64,000 bases of DNA. Source: Pseudomonadota bacterium. GTDB lineage: Bacteria > Pseudomonadota > Gammaproteobacteria > Pseudomonadales > Azotimanducaceae. This document shows positions 45,211 to 54,302 of this stretch, piece by piece. The notes beneath the pieces are model-generated. The model made no database searches. It was not told the origin of the DNA and saw nothing but the letters and a program-made list of their open reading frames with translations. How positions within the stretch are numbered: position 1 is the stretch's first letter; each line of letters opens with the position of its first letter. The stretch covers positions 1-64,000 of the forward strand of contig JAQBUI010000011.1 in assembly GCA_027624035.1 (NCBI GenBank), in the 5' to 3' direction. The translations under genes and the position numbers were made by a program.

Positions 45211-46878
45211 ATGGCACAGTACGTTTTCACCATGTCCCGGGTGGGCAAGACAGTCCCACCCAATCGAACGATTCTCAAGGACATTTCCCTGTCCTTCTTC
45301 CCTGGCGCCAAGATCGGTGTTCTGGGTCTGAACGGTGCCGGCAAGTCCACGCTGCTCAAGATCATGGCAGGCGTTGACAAGGACTTTCACGGTGAAGCGA
45401 GGCCCCAGCCCGACATCAGGATCGGATACCTCGCCCAGGAACCCGAGCTGGACCCGGGCAAAGACGTCCGGGGTAATGTTGAAGACGGCGTCGCCGCGCT
45501 GAAGGCACTGCTGGATGAATTTAACGCCGTCAGCGATCAGTTTGCCGAGCCCATGTCCGACGATGAAATGAACGAATTGCTGGAGCGGCAGGGTGATCTG
45601 CAGCTCAAGATCGACGCCCAGGATGGCTGGGATCTGGACCGACGGATCGAGGTGGCCGCCGACGCGCTGCGCCTGCCGCCATTCGATGCTGACGTCACGA
45701 AACTGTCCGGTGGCGAACGGCGCCGGGTTGCACTGTGCAGACTGCTGATCTCCAGCCCGGACATGTTGCTGCTGGACGAACCGACCAACCATCTGGATGC
45801 AGAGAGCGTCGCCTGGCTTGAGTTATTCCTGAAGGATTTCACGGGAACCGTCGTCGCCATCACTCACGACCGATATTTCCTGGATAACGTGGCGGGCTGG
45901 ATTCTTGAGCTGGACAGAGGCTATGGAATTCCGTTTGAAGGCAACTACAGCGCGTGGCTGGGCGCTAAGGAAGTTCGCCTTCGCGTAGAAGAACAGCGCG
46001 AACAGGCAAGGCACAAGGCCATCAAGGCAGAACTGGAATGGGTCAACACCCAGCCGAAGGGCAGACAAGCCAAGAACAAGGCCCGACTTGCCCGCTTCGA
46101 AGAGATGAACTCCGCAGAGTTTCAGACTCGCAATGAAACACTGGAGCTCTACATTCCACCCGGCCCGCGCCTCGGGGATGTGGTGCTGGAAGTCACGGAC
46201 CTCGCCAAGGCATTCGGCGATACGCTGCTGATTGACGGGCTGACGTTTTCAGTACCAAAAGGCGCCATTGTGGGCATCATTGGTGCCAACGGTGCCGGCA
46301 AGTCCACCCTGTTCAGAATGATCTGTCGCACTGAGACCCCGGACACGGGCACCCTTCGCGTCGGAGAAACCGTCGAGCTCGGGTATGTGGACCAGAGCCG
46401 TGATTCCCTCTCCGATGACAAGACCGTGTGGGAGGAAATCTCCGAAGGCCAGGACATCCTGCAGATCGGCAGGTACCAGACCCAATCGCGTAGCTATGTC
46501 AGCCGGTTCAACTTTCGCGGCGGTGATCAGCAGAAGCGGGTCAGGGATTTATCCGGCGGAGAACGAAATCGGGTCCATCTTGCCAAACTGCTCAAGAAGG
46601 GCGCGAACTTCCTGCTCCTGGATGAGCCCACCAACGATCTTGATGTAGAAACCCTCCGTTCACTGGAACAGGCCATTGAGTCATTTCCCGGCTCCATGAT
46701 GGTCATCTCCCATGATCGCTGGTTTCTTGACCGGATCGCGACCCACATCCTCGCATTCGAGGGTGACAGCAAGGCGACCTGGTTCGAGGGCAGCTACAGC
46801 GACTATGAACAGGCCCACAAGCGGGACACCGGCGGCGAGATCACCCCCACCCGAATCCACTACAGAAAGCTCGCCTGA
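45211..46878 (+). CDS. ettA: Energy-dependent translational throttle protein EttA (ABC-F)
   Basis: 555 residues from the ATG at 45211 (MAQYVFTMSRVGKTVPPNRT). Two ABC ATPase domains: Walker A GLNGAGKST near 40 and GANGAGKST near 360; signatures LSGGERRRVALCRLL and LSGGERNRVHLAKLL; Walker B LLLDEPTNHLDAES and LLLDEPTNDLDVET. No membrane segment. The EttA-type arm domain lies between residues 90 and 130. Gates the ribosomal E site according to ADP/ATP. Monocistronic. Confidence 0.96.
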   Translation: MAQYVFTMSRVGKTVPPNRTILKDISLSFFPGAKIGVLGLNGAGKSTLLKIMAGVDKDFHGEARPQPDIRIGYLAQEPELDPGKDVRGNVEDGVAALKALLDEFNAVSDQFAEPMSDDEMNELLERQGDLQLKIDAQDGWDLDRRIEVAADALRLPPFDADVTKLSGGERRRVALCRLLISSPDMLLLDEPTNHLDAESVAWLELFLKDFTGTVVAITHDRYFLDNVAGWILELDRGYGIPFEGNYSAWLGAKEVRLRVEEQREQARHKAIKAELEWVNTQPKGRQAKNKARLARFEEMNSAEFQTRNETLELYIPPGPRLGDVVLEVTDLAKAFGDTLLIDGLTFSVPKGAIVGIIGANGAGKSTLFRMICRTETPDTGTLRVGETVELGYVDQSRDSLSDDKTVWEEISEGQDILQIGRYQTQSRSYVSRFNFRGGDQQKRVRDLSGGERNRVHLAKLLKKGANFLLLDEPTNDLDVETLRSLEQAIESFPGSMMVISHDRWFLDRIATHILAFEGDSKATWFEGSYSDYEQAHKRDTGGEITPTRIHYRKLA

Positions 46879-46985
46879 CGCCCGATGGCCAGGTGCCGGA
46901 GGCCGTTTGGGTGGAGCTACTGCCAAGCCAAAGATGATGGAGTTAGAAGGAATAAAATACACTGTCCTGACCGATGCCTTCCGGC

Positions 46986-48371
46986 CTACACAGCCACAGC
47001 GTCCAAGGCTTCCCGCAGGCTGGTGACCCCGACCACCTCAATACCGGGAATGGGTTTACGTGGCGCATTGCCGCGCGGCACGATGGCGCGTTTGAAACCG
47101 TGCTTGGCGGCCTCACGTAGCCGCTCCTGACCGTTCGGGACAGGACGAATCTCACCGCCCAGGCCCACTTCGCCGTAACAGATCAGTTCCTTCGGCAGCG
47201 CGATGTTTCGAAAACTCGATACGATCGCCAGCAGCAATGCCAGATCACTGCTGGTCTCGGTCAGCCGAAAACCGCCGACGGCGTTGACGAACACATCCTG
47301 ATCTCCTACCTGCAGTCCACCATGGCGGTGCAGCACCGCAAGCAGCATGGACAAACGACTGGCCTCAAACCCGACGCTGACCCGACGGGGATTGCCCATC
47401 AGGGATTCATCCACCAGTGCCTGGACCTCAAGCAGCAACGGCCGGGTGCCTTCCCAGGCCACCATGACAATGCTGCCGGGGGGTACCTGCTGGTCTCTCG
47501 ACAGGAAGATGGCCGATGGATTCGATACCTCAACCAGGCCCCGCTCTGTCATCGCGAAGATCCCTACCTCGTTGACGGCACCATACCGGTTCTTGCTGCT
47601 ACGCAAGGTGCGAAACCGTGCATCGGATTCACCATCGAACATGATGAACGTATCAATCATATGCTCCAGAACCCGGGGGCCAGCGAGTGAACCGTCCTTG
47701 GTCACATGACCCACCAGGATCAGCACCGCGTTTGACGCCTTGGCTTCGCGGATAAGCAGGGCGGCAGACTCCCGCACCTGGGTCACGCTGCCCGGCGCCG
47801 AGTCGGCAGACTCGGAATACATGGACTGGATTGAATCGATGACGCAGAGCCCCGGGCCCACCTCCCGCCATGTGTCGATGATGCGTTCAACGCTGGTCTC
47901 TGCCATCGCCTGAACATGATCCATCGGCAGCCCAAGACGTCGGCCGCGCATTGCAATCTGCGCCAGGCTCTCCTCTCCGGTCACATACAGCGCCTTCAAT
48001 TGGCCAGCGGCACGACAGAGGACCTGCAGCAACAGCGTGCTCTTGCCGGCTCCGGGATTACCGCTGATCAGGATGACCGACCCCGGTACCATGCCGCCAC
48101 CCAGCACCCGGTCGAGTTCCCCCATGCAACTTGGAATTCTGGGCGTCTCTGCAGTAGCCACTTCCGACAGGACGCTGAGACGGGAAACCTCGCCCGCGTA
48201 ACCAACGCGTGCTGTACTCCGACTGCCGGAACGGTTCCCGCCCCGCCCGGCTTCGCCAATGGAAAGCTGCTTCAAGGTGTTCCATGCGCCGCAGTCGTTA
48301 CACTGGCCCTGCCATTTCCCGTAATCTGAACCGCAGTCGCTGCACACAAAGACCGTTTTATTTTTCGCCAT
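46986..48371 (-). CDS. radA: DNA repair protein RadA
   Basis: 461 residues from the ATG at 48371 (MAKNKTVFVCSDCGSDYGKW). N-terminal C4 zinc finger (CSDCG, CNDCG), RecA-like ATPase with Walker A SGNPGAGKSTLLLQ near 98, the RadA-specific KNRYG motif (SSKNRYGAVNEVG), and a C-terminal Lon-like domain (ALVDESLMGNPRRVSVGFEA). A branch-migration helicase in recombination. Its start overlaps the alr stop by 14 bases. Confidence 0.97.
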   Translation of the reverse strand: MAKNKTVFVCSDCGSDYGKWQGQCNDCGAWNTLKQLSIGEAGRGGNRSGSRSTARVGYAGEVSRLSVLSEVATAETPRIPSCMGELDRVLGGGMVPGSVILISGNPGAGKSTLLLQVLCRAAGQLKALYVTGEESLAQIAMRGRRLGLPMDHVQAMAETSVERIIDTWREVGPGLCVIDSIQSMYSESADSAPGSVTQVRESAALLIREAKASNAVLILVGHVTKDGSLAGPRVLEHMIDTFIMFDGESDARFRTLRSSKNRYGAVNEVGIFAMTERGLVEVSNPSAIFLSRDQQVPPGSIVMVAWEGTRPLLLEVQALVDESLMGNPRRVSVGFEASRLSMLLAVLHRHGGLQVGDQDVFVNAVGGFRLTETSSDLALLLAIVSSFRNIALPKELICYGEVGLGGEIRPVPNGQERLREAAKHGFKRAIVPRGNAPRKPIPGIEVVGVTSLREALDAVAV

Positions 48372-49467
48372 GCTGGGCACCATACACCGGACGTCGGCTG
48401 ACGCGCTTGCCAATATGTGACAGCAGCGTGTAGGGAATCGTCCCGCTGCGGGCAGCGACTTCATGAATCGGAATCCGGGTTCCCCAGAGCTCCGCCTGAT
48501 CACCGATGCGAACTTGCTGGCCATCTGCCAGCAGAACACAGATCATGTCCATGGAGACCCGGCCCACCACCCGGCAGCGGCATCCTCCCAGCCATACCTG
48601 CGCCTCCTGGCTGACCTCCCTTGGATATCCATCAGCATAGCCAGCCGCCAACACGGCAACACGGCACCTGCGCTCAGCAGTCCAGATGCCGTGGTAGCCT
48701 ACGGAGTCCCCCGCGTTAAGGTCATTGATCGCGATCACCGACGCGGTCAGAGTCATCGCCGGGCGCAGTCCATGGTTCCGGTCTGCAAAAGGCGATACGC
48801 CATACAGCATGATGCCCGGGCGTACCCAATCCAGATGAGCCTGCGGAAACGCCAGGATGGCAGCGGAATTCGCGACCGAGAGCGGCACATCGTAGCCGGA
48901 CAGGGCCGTCCGAAACTGATTGATCAGGTCAGCAGTGGTCCCATGGTCATCATCGGCACTCGCCAGATGAGTCATGACCCCCAGCAGCCGGGACCGGCCC
49001 AGACGGTCCAGCAGGCCAGACAATGCCAACCCGGAGGCGTTGAATCCCAACCGGTTCATCCCGGTGGTGACCTTCAGCCAGACCCCGTGATCAAATGGCA
49101 CCCTGTCAAGCAGGTCCAGTTGATGGGGGGAATGCAGCACAATGTCTGCACCGAGGCCCTGGATGCGGCGCAGCTGGGATTCATCCATCGGCCCTTCCAG
49201 CACCGTCACCGGGGCGGTAATGCCGCATTCCCGCAGTTGCGCCGCTTCCTCGATCCGCGCCACACCAAAGGCGTCAGCATCCGGCAGGGCCTGCGCGGAG
49301 GCCACCGCACCGTGACCGTAGCCGTCGGCCTTGATGACGCACATGACTTTGCTGGCAGGCGCCAGACGTTTGACTACCCCAAGGTTGAAAGAAAGTGCAC
49401 TGCAGTCGATGGTCGCCTGCACGGCGACGCTGTCAGCGGCCATTGATCCTGTCATCCGAATCATCAC
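48358..49467 (-). CDS. alr: Alanine racemase
   Basis: PLP enzyme supplying D-alanine for peptidoglycan. Up to 369 residues from ATG 49467; later ATGs at 49455 and 49443 are possible, and the last fits the family best (MAADSVAVQATIDCSALSFN). PLP Lys is in VMCVIKADGYGHGAVASA; TTGMNRLGF, RPGIMLYGVSPF and GRVSMDMICV are conserved. It lies between dnaB and radA, overlapping radA. Confidence 0.95.
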   Translation of the reverse strand: MMIRMTGSMAADSVAVQATIDCSALSFNLGVVKRLAPASKVMCVIKADGYGHGAVASAQALPDADAFGVARIEEAAQLRECGITAPVTVLEGPMDESQLRRIQGLGADIVLHSPHQLDLLDRVPFDHGVWLKVTTGMNRLGFNASGLALSGLLDRLGRSRLLGVMTHLASADDDHGTTADLINQFRTALSGYDVPLSVANSAAILAFPQAHLDWVRPGIMLYGVSPFADRNHGLRPAMTLTASVIAINDLNAGDSVGYHGIWTAERRCRVAVLAAGYADGYPREVSQEAQVWLGGCRCRVVGRVSMDMICVLLADGQQVRIGDQAELWGTRIPIHEVAARSGTIPYTLLSHIGKRVSRRPVYGAQHGEK

Positions 49468-49487
49468 ACGCGGCCACCGGGGACGGC

Positions 49488-50855
49488 CTAGTAGTAATCA
49501 TCATAGCCCTGGGCGAGGTCTTCGAATCTGGTGTACTGCCCCCGAAACGCCAGTTTCTCCTTGCCGATGGGACCGTTGCGCTGCTTGAGTATGATGATCT
49601 CGGCAACACCCTTCTCAGCGTCCTCGTGATAGACCTCATCACGGTAGATGGCCATGATCACATCCGCGTCCTGCTCAATGGCGCCTGACTCCCGCAGATC
49701 AGACATGATCGGACGCTTGTCCGGGCGCTGCTCAAGACCCCGGTTGAGCTGTGAGCCTGCCACCACGGGACAGTCGAATTCCTTGGCGATGGTCTTCAGG
49801 CCCCGGGAAATCTCCGAAATCTCGCCAGCCCGATTCTCCACGGTTCCGGGTACCTGCATGAGTTGCAGATAGTCGACCAGAATCATACCCAGCTGGCCGT
49901 ACTCCCTGGCCACCCGCCGGGCTCTGGAACGGATCTCGTTTGGCGTGAGTGCAGCGGTGTCATCCACAAACAGCGGGCAGTCGTTCAGCAGTGTGACGGC
50001 CGAGGTCAGACGGGGCCAGTCATCATCATCCAGCTGGCCGGTCCTGATTTTGCCCTGATCAATTCTGCCGAGCGACGACAACATCCGCATGATCAGCGAG
50101 TCAGCAGGCATCTCCAGACTGAACACCAGAACAGGCTTGCTGCCGTCCATCACCGCGTTCTCCGCCATGTTCATCATAAACGCGGTCTTGCCCATGGAAG
50201 GTCGCCCCGCGACCACGATGAGGTCCGATGGCTGCAGGCCGGAGGTCATCTTGTCAATGTCCCGAAAACCGGTGCTGATGCCGGTGAGTGCGCCCTTGGT
50301 TTCAAACAGCACGCCAATTCGATCCACGGCTTTTGCAAGCAATGGCCGAATCGCCTTGGGACCACCGCTATCCGGTCGTTCATCCCCAATCTTGAAAACC
50401 TTCGACTCGGCCTCGTTGATCAGGGTCGCCGCATCACGCCCCTGGGTGTTGAAACCACTTTCGGCGATTTCATGTGCCACCGAGATCAGTTTTCTGACGA
50501 TCGCCCGTTCGGAAACGATCTCCGCATAGGCCCGAATATTGGATGCCGTGGGCGTATTGGCCGCAAGGTCGGAGATATAGGTGAGGCCACCGACATTCTC
50601 CAGTTCATTGAGCCCCTCCAGGGCCTCGGAGATGGTAATGACATCCAGGGGCTTGTTCTGCTCAACCAGAGATTCCATACAACGGAAGATCGTTCGGTGA
50701 TCTCCTCGATAGAAATCGGCGGCATTGACGATACCGGAAATCCTGTCCCAGGCAGTCTCATCCAGCATCAGCCCCCCCAGCACAGACCGTTCGGCTTCAA
50801 GGGAATGAGGCGGTACTTTCAGGAGTGAGGCGGTATCGTTGGGTGGGGTGGCCAA
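49488..50855 (-). CDS. dnaB: Replicative DNA helicase DnaB
   Basis: 455 residues. N-terminal domain (EAERSVLGGLMLDETAW) and RecA-like motor with Walker A VVAGRPSMGKTAFMM near 205, Walker B ILVDYLQLMQ near 315, GSQLNRGLEQRPDKRPIMSD, and terminal KQRNGPIGKEKLAFRGQYTR. No intein is visible. It is the first gene of dnaB-alr-radA. Bases upstream (50856-51295) are non-coding and contain a repeat pair. Confidence 0.97.
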   Translation of the reverse strand: MATPPNDTASLLKVPPHSLEAERSVLGGLMLDETAWDRISGIVNAADFYRGDHRTIFRCMESLVEQNKPLDVITISEALEGLNELENVGGLTYISDLAANTPTASNIRAYAEIVSERAIVRKLISVAHEIAESGFNTQGRDAATLINEAESKVFKIGDERPDSGGPKAIRPLLAKAVDRIGVLFETKGALTGISTGFRDIDKMTSGLQPSDLIVVAGRPSMGKTAFMMNMAENAVMDGSKPVLVFSLEMPADSLIMRMLSSLGRIDQGKIRTGQLDDDDWPRLTSAVTLLNDCPLFVDDTAALTPNEIRSRARRVAREYGQLGMILVDYLQLMQVPGTVENRAGEISEISRGLKTIAKEFDCPVVAGSQLNRGLEQRPDKRPIMSDLRESGAIEQDADVIMAIYRDEVYHEDAEKGVAEIIILKQRNGPIGKEKLAFRGQYTRFEDLAQGYDDYY

Positions 50856-51052
50856 GGTTTGAAACAGGTCCAGTCGGGGTCAACAGATTAATTCATCGGC
50901 CCTGGTTTTGTAAGGCCCACTGGGAGGGAGAAGGTGCCTGTGGTCACCCAAGATGACCTGATCGTCATGTCTGGTCGGGCGCAAAGCTCCCTCGTACCGA
51001 CAAAGTCGACAGCCCGGGAAGCTCTGATCAAGTGGACTTTGGTGAGAGCAAG
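50856..51052. other. Non-coding gap upstream of dnaB
   Basis: Part of the 440-base gap between dnaB and rplI. The first 200 bases show no ORF with a convincing start. A short GTCGACTTTGTCGG-like partial dyad is visible around 51003-51012. The promoter for dnaB should lie here but I cannot assign boxes with confidence. Confidence 0.4.
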
Positions 51053-51188
51053 CAGCCTTGAGCTTGACCATCTCAAACGCCGGCCCCTCGAATCAGTGAA
51101 CTTCAGACCACCTTGTGTGTGCCCGCATTAGCACGTCGTCGTGCAAGAAAGTGCTCAAACTGAACCGCGTATCAGTGAACTCCCATGA
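51053..51188 (+). repeat. Tandem pair of dispersed intergenic repeat, locus 4 (dnaB-rplI gap)
   Basis: Copy 1 (51053 to about 51104) is shortened: CAGCCTTGAGCTTGACC followed by CCTCGAATCAGTGAACTTC. Copy 2 (about 51105-51188) reads GTGTGCCCGCATTAGCAC, GTCGTGCAAGAAAGTGCTCA and GCGTATCAGTGAACTCCC plus ATGAA, almost identical in its 3' half to the copies at 18252-18423. It has the same + orientation. Both flanking genes are on the minus strand. Confidence 0.8.
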
Positions 51189-51295
51189 AAGGACCATTCA
51201 CAGAACATCGCAAGGGCGCTTCAATTTCGGGATATTCCGAGGATGACTCCAACACAGCCATCACCAAGAAAGAACCTGAACCAGTGGTTCTACTG

Positions 51296-51745
51296 TTACT
51301 CTTCCGCGATGACGGAGACTTTGACAATCGCATCCACGTCGCTACCCAGATGCACGTCGACCTCATATTCACCGATTTCGCGGATCGGGCCTTCAGGCAG
51401 CCGTACTTCGCTGTTCTCCAGCACAACGCCCTTGTCGGTCACTGCATCTGCAATATCGCGCACGGTAACAGAGCCAAACAGCTTACCCTCTTCGCCCGCT
51501 TTGACCGTCAGGGTGATCGACAGGGATTCTATCTCTGCCTTTCTGGCAATCGCTTTGGTTTGCTGATCACGTACAATGGCCTCGAGCTCTGCGCGTCGAC
51601 TTTCGAAGTCCGCGATGTTGTCACGGGTGGCCGGGACTGCCTTTTTCTGAGGAATCAGGAAATTCCGACCGAATCCGGCCTTGACGGTGACCTGTTCTCC
51701 CAGATCACCCAGGTTTGCGATGTTTTCCAGCAGTATTATTTCCAT
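51296..51745 (-). CDS. rplI: 50S ribosomal protein L9
   Basis: 149 residues. N-terminal MEIILLENIANLGDLGEQVT and the glycine-rich VKAGFGRNFLIPQKKAVPAT, then a long connecting helix and a C-terminal domain ending DVHLGSDVDAIVKVSVIAEE. Normal length. Last member of the rpsF-rpsR-DUF2232-rplI block. Confidence 0.97.
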   Translation of the reverse strand: MEIILLENIANLGDLGEQVTVKAGFGRNFLIPQKKAVPATRDNIADFESRRAELEAIVRDQQTKAIARKAEIESLSITLTVKAGEEGKLFGSVTVRDIADAVTDKGVVLENSEVRLPEGPIREIGEYEVDVHLGSDVDAIVKVSVIAEE

Positions 51746-51894
51746 CGTTGGTACTCTACGTTTGACGTTATTTAGGTTGTGATTGACCGGTTGCTTTATC
51801 GAACGCGTTGGCCACCTCTTGATTCGCCCTCGCCCGACTGCCGTCCGGCCCTGTTATTCGGCTGTTTTCTCGATTGTTACTCGACCGTTTTCGC

Positions 51895-52728
51895 CTAAGT
51901 GGCATCCATTCGCTTCCGCAAATCCAGGTAGCTGTCCATCAACGCCAGCGATGCCAGCAGCGGATAGACAAACTGGAAGAAGAACAGCAGCAGCAGGTAA
52001 AACGCCACCAGCCAGTTGCTGGACATCTCCTTGCTCTTGATCATCCAATGGACTATTCCAAGACCCGAGAAGATCAGCGGAACAGTCAGAAGCGGTATCC
52101 AACGCCCCAGCAGGTCATTGAATGCGATGCAGAGCACCAGCAACAACACGATGACCGTGCTGAGTCGCGGCGTCATCCGCAGCCCATGAAACTCCTTTTG
52201 AAATCCACCCGGGTTATAGAGCATGCTCTGCCACCACCGGGCGAGCACCAGCAGCGCCAGCATCGCGTACGCCTGGCCCATGGCAAAAAACCCTACGATC
52301 GCATTCCGCGCCACTTCCTCAGAGACCGATACCGCCATGGACTTCGAATACTCGAGGTAGATCTCTACAAAGGTGACCAGCAGATCAGTGGCGGTGTACT
52401 GGAACACCAGGCTGCCGACCCCTCCGATCAACACTGCTGCCGCCAGGGTAAATTCCCAGGACACGGTGACGCGAAGGATCAACGCCAGTGACGCGGTGCC
52501 AAGGATCGCAATCAGCGGCGTTGGGTCACCCGACAGATAGACCAGCCCGCCCAGCGGCAACAGGGTCCAGAGCAGGACAAGCCCGCCTTCCCCGCCGCCC
52601 TTGCGGAGTATCACCAGCGACACAATGGCCGTACTGATCCAGTTCACGAGCGGAAGTGGTGCAGTCACCACGCTTGCACCGATCGCATACGCTCTTCCGC
52701 GCATCACAAATTCTGCTAGTGCTCGCAT
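51895..52728 (-). CDS. DUF2232 family membrane protein
   Basis: 277 residues from the ATG at 52728 (MRALAEFVMRGRAYAIGASV), with about eight hydrophobic segments (for example LVLLWTLLPLGGLVYL and VIVLLLVLCIAFNDLLG). Family of unknown function that occupies this position between rpsR and rplI in many gammaproteobacteria. Conserved placement suggests a housekeeping membrane role, but nothing more can be said. Confidence 0.88.
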   Translation of the reverse strand: MRALAEFVMRGRAYAIGASVVTAPLPLVNWISTAIVSLVILRKGGGEGGLVLLWTLLPLGGLVYLSGDPTPLIAILGTASLALILRVTVSWEFTLAAAVLIGGVGSLVFQYTATDLLVTFVEIYLEYSKSMAVSVSEEVARNAIVGFFAMGQAYAMLALLVLARWWQSMLYNPGGFQKEFHGLRMTPRLSTVIVLLLVLCIAFNDLLGRWIPLLTVPLIFSGLGIVHWMIKSKEMSSNWLVAFYLLLLFFFQFVYPLLASLALMDSYLDLRKRMDAT

Positions 52729-52768
52729 CCCGGGGGACTCGCCACGCGCCGACGTTAACGTCGACGCG

Positions 52769-52996
52769 CTACTTGTGGGCGTCCGTATAAGGGAGCAAGG
52801 ACAGAAAGCGCGCACGCTTGACGGCCTTGGCCAGCTGTCTCTGATACCTGGCTTTGGTTCCGGTAATACGCGATGGCACGATCTTGCCTGTCTCGGACAC
52901 GTATTGCTTCAGGGTCTCAAGATCCTTGTAATCAATCTCTACGACACCCTCGGCGGTGAACCGACAGAATTTCCTGCGTCGATAAAATCTTGACAT
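52769..52996 (-). CDS. rpsR: 30S ribosomal protein S18
   Basis: 75 residues: [20 protein letters not shown], then [20 protein letters not shown] and [20 protein letters not shown]. Binds S6 on the platform of the 30S subunit. Starts 2 bases after rpsF. Confidence 0.97.
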   Translation of the reverse strand: MSRFYRRRKFCRFTAEGVVEIDYKDLETLKQYVSETGKIVPSRITGTKARYQRQLAKAVKRARFLSLLPYTDAHK

Positions 52997-52998
52997 GC

Positions 52999-53445
52999 TC
53001 AGGCCTCCTCTGCCGTGGCGGTATCGGAATCTTCCTCATCACTGCCTTCAGCACCGCTGCTGGTGTTTCTGGCAGCCCGGTTTTCATTCCGGCTGTCGTC
53101 ACGGTCTTTTCTTTCCTTGGACTCATTCTCGATCTTCATGATCGGTGATTCCTCGGTATCAGCCTGTTTGCGCCCCATGATCATATTGCGCAATACCGCG
53201 TCGTTGAACCGGAAAGCAGTGTTGATCTCTTCCAGCGTGGGCTTATCGCATTCAATGTTGAACAGGACGTAATGGGCTTTGTGGATCTTGTTGATGGGGA
53301 AGGAAAGCTGTCTTCGGCCCCAATCTTCGGTGCGGTGGATGGTGCCGCCACCCTGAGTAATCAGATTGGAATATCTTTCGATCATTCCGGGCACCTGTTC
53401 GCTTTGATCAGGGTGCACCAGAAACACGATCTCGTAGTGTCTCAT
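52999..53445 (-). CDS. rpsF: 30S ribosomal protein S6
   Basis: 148 residues. The core domain ([20 protein letters not shown] to [16 protein letters not shown]) spans about 1-95. A long charged and disordered tail follows, rich in Glu/Asp/Arg/Ser and ending SDTATAEEA; in E. coli the tail is the target of RimK glutamylation. An AAGGAG site precedes the start. Leader hairpin at 53466-53492. Confidence 0.96.
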   Translation of the reverse strand: MRHYEIVFLVHPDQSEQVPGMIERYSNLITQGGGTIHRTEDWGRRQLSFPINKIHKAHYVLFNIECDKPTLEEINTAFRFNDAVLRNMIMGRKQADTEESPIMKIENESKERKDRDDSRNENRAARNTSSGAEGSDEEDSDTATAEEA

Positions 53446-53465
53446 TTGAGCTCCTTACGGTGAAT

Positions 53466-53492
53466 GCCTCCCGCCATATTGGGCAGTGAGGC
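53466..53492 (-). promoter_or_regulatory. Hairpin in the rpsF leader
   Basis: On the minus strand GCCTC, bulged A, CTGCC, loop CAATAT, GGCGG, GAGGC: a ten-pair stem with one bulge, ending about 20 bases before the rpsF start. An ACCG just before the ribosome site follows it. S6:S18 autoregulatory leaders occur in this position in bacteria, with a CCG element. I cannot confirm that motif, and a plain terminator for the upstream gene is an alternative, although no T-tract follows. Confidence 0.4.
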
Positions 53493-53552
53493 AAGGAGAA
53501 TTTATGTTGTCCCGGATTTCCCGCCCGTGAAGGCCGGAAAAGGCCGCGAAGC

Positions 53553-54302
53553 TTACTGAATCGACGCGCCTGATGCAAGCGCCCGCTGCCTGGTAGCCTC
53601 GTACAGCGTGATGCCGGTCGCGACCGACACATTCAAACCGAGGGCCGAGGTGACCATTGGGATGGTACAGAGCAAATCACAACGTTCCCGGGTCATCCGG
53701 CGCAGACCGCTCTCCTCGGAACCCATGACGAGCACAATATTGCCAGTCAGGTCGATGTTCTCAAGCGATTCCCCACCGCCGACAACGGTCCCCACCGCCC
53801 AGCAGCCGGCAGCCTTGAGCTGATCAAGACAGCGGGCGACATTGGCCACCTGTAGACAGGGGATCACTTCGACCCCGCCGCTTGCAGATTTCCTGGCACC
53901 GGGGGTCAGCCAGGCGCTGTTGTCACGCGGCACCAGCACCGCATCCGCCCCGAATGTCGCGGCACTGCGAATACAGGCACCCAGATTACCCGGGTCGGTG
54001 ATTCCGTCCAGCAGTACAAAGAGCCAGGGCCTGGCTCTGGCGGCCTCGAGAATGGCCTCAAGGGACTGTGCCCGCTGCGCATTACCGACGTAGAGAACCA
54101 CCCCCTGATGATGGTCAGCCACCTCATCGAGCAGCGCCTTGGGTTGATATTCGACCGGACACCCTACTTTTCTTGCTCGCGCTTCTATCTCTCTCAGCCT
54201 CGGCCCCAGCTTTCCCTCCTTCAGGATCAGCTTCTCCGGTGCGCTGTCGGCAGCATCCAGAAACGCCAGGGTCGCATGGATGCCATGAATGATCGTCGTC
54301 AT
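53553..54302 (-). CDS. rlmB: 23S rRNA (guanosine(2251)-2'-O)-methyltransferase RlmB
   Basis: 249 residues, SPOUT methyltransferase with an N-terminal substrate-binding domain (IIHGIHATLAFLDAADSAPE). SPOUT motifs are LLDGITDPGNLGACIRSA, VLVMGSEESGLRRMTRE and IPMVTSALGLNVSVATGI, which carry the knotted SAM site. Overlaps rnr by ATGA (54299-54302), the usual rnr-rlmB coupling. Confidence 0.96.
   Translation of the reverse strand: MTTIIHGIHATLAFLDAADSAPEKLILKEGKLGPRLREIEARARKVGCPVEYQPKALLDEVADHHQGVVLYVGNAQRAQSLEAILEAARARPWLFVLLDGITDPGNLGACIRSAATFGADAVLVPRDNSAWLTPGARKSASGGVEVIPCLQVANVARCLDQLKAAGCWAVGTVVGGGESLENIDLTGNIVLVMGSEESGLRRMTRERCDLLCTIPMVTSALGLNVSVATGITLYEATRQRALASGASIQ

Noticed and set aside
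48463-49446. 327-codon + strand ORF opposite alr, and 321-codon ORF opposite dnaB
   Set aside because: Both are antisense to conserved housekeeping genes and resemble no family.
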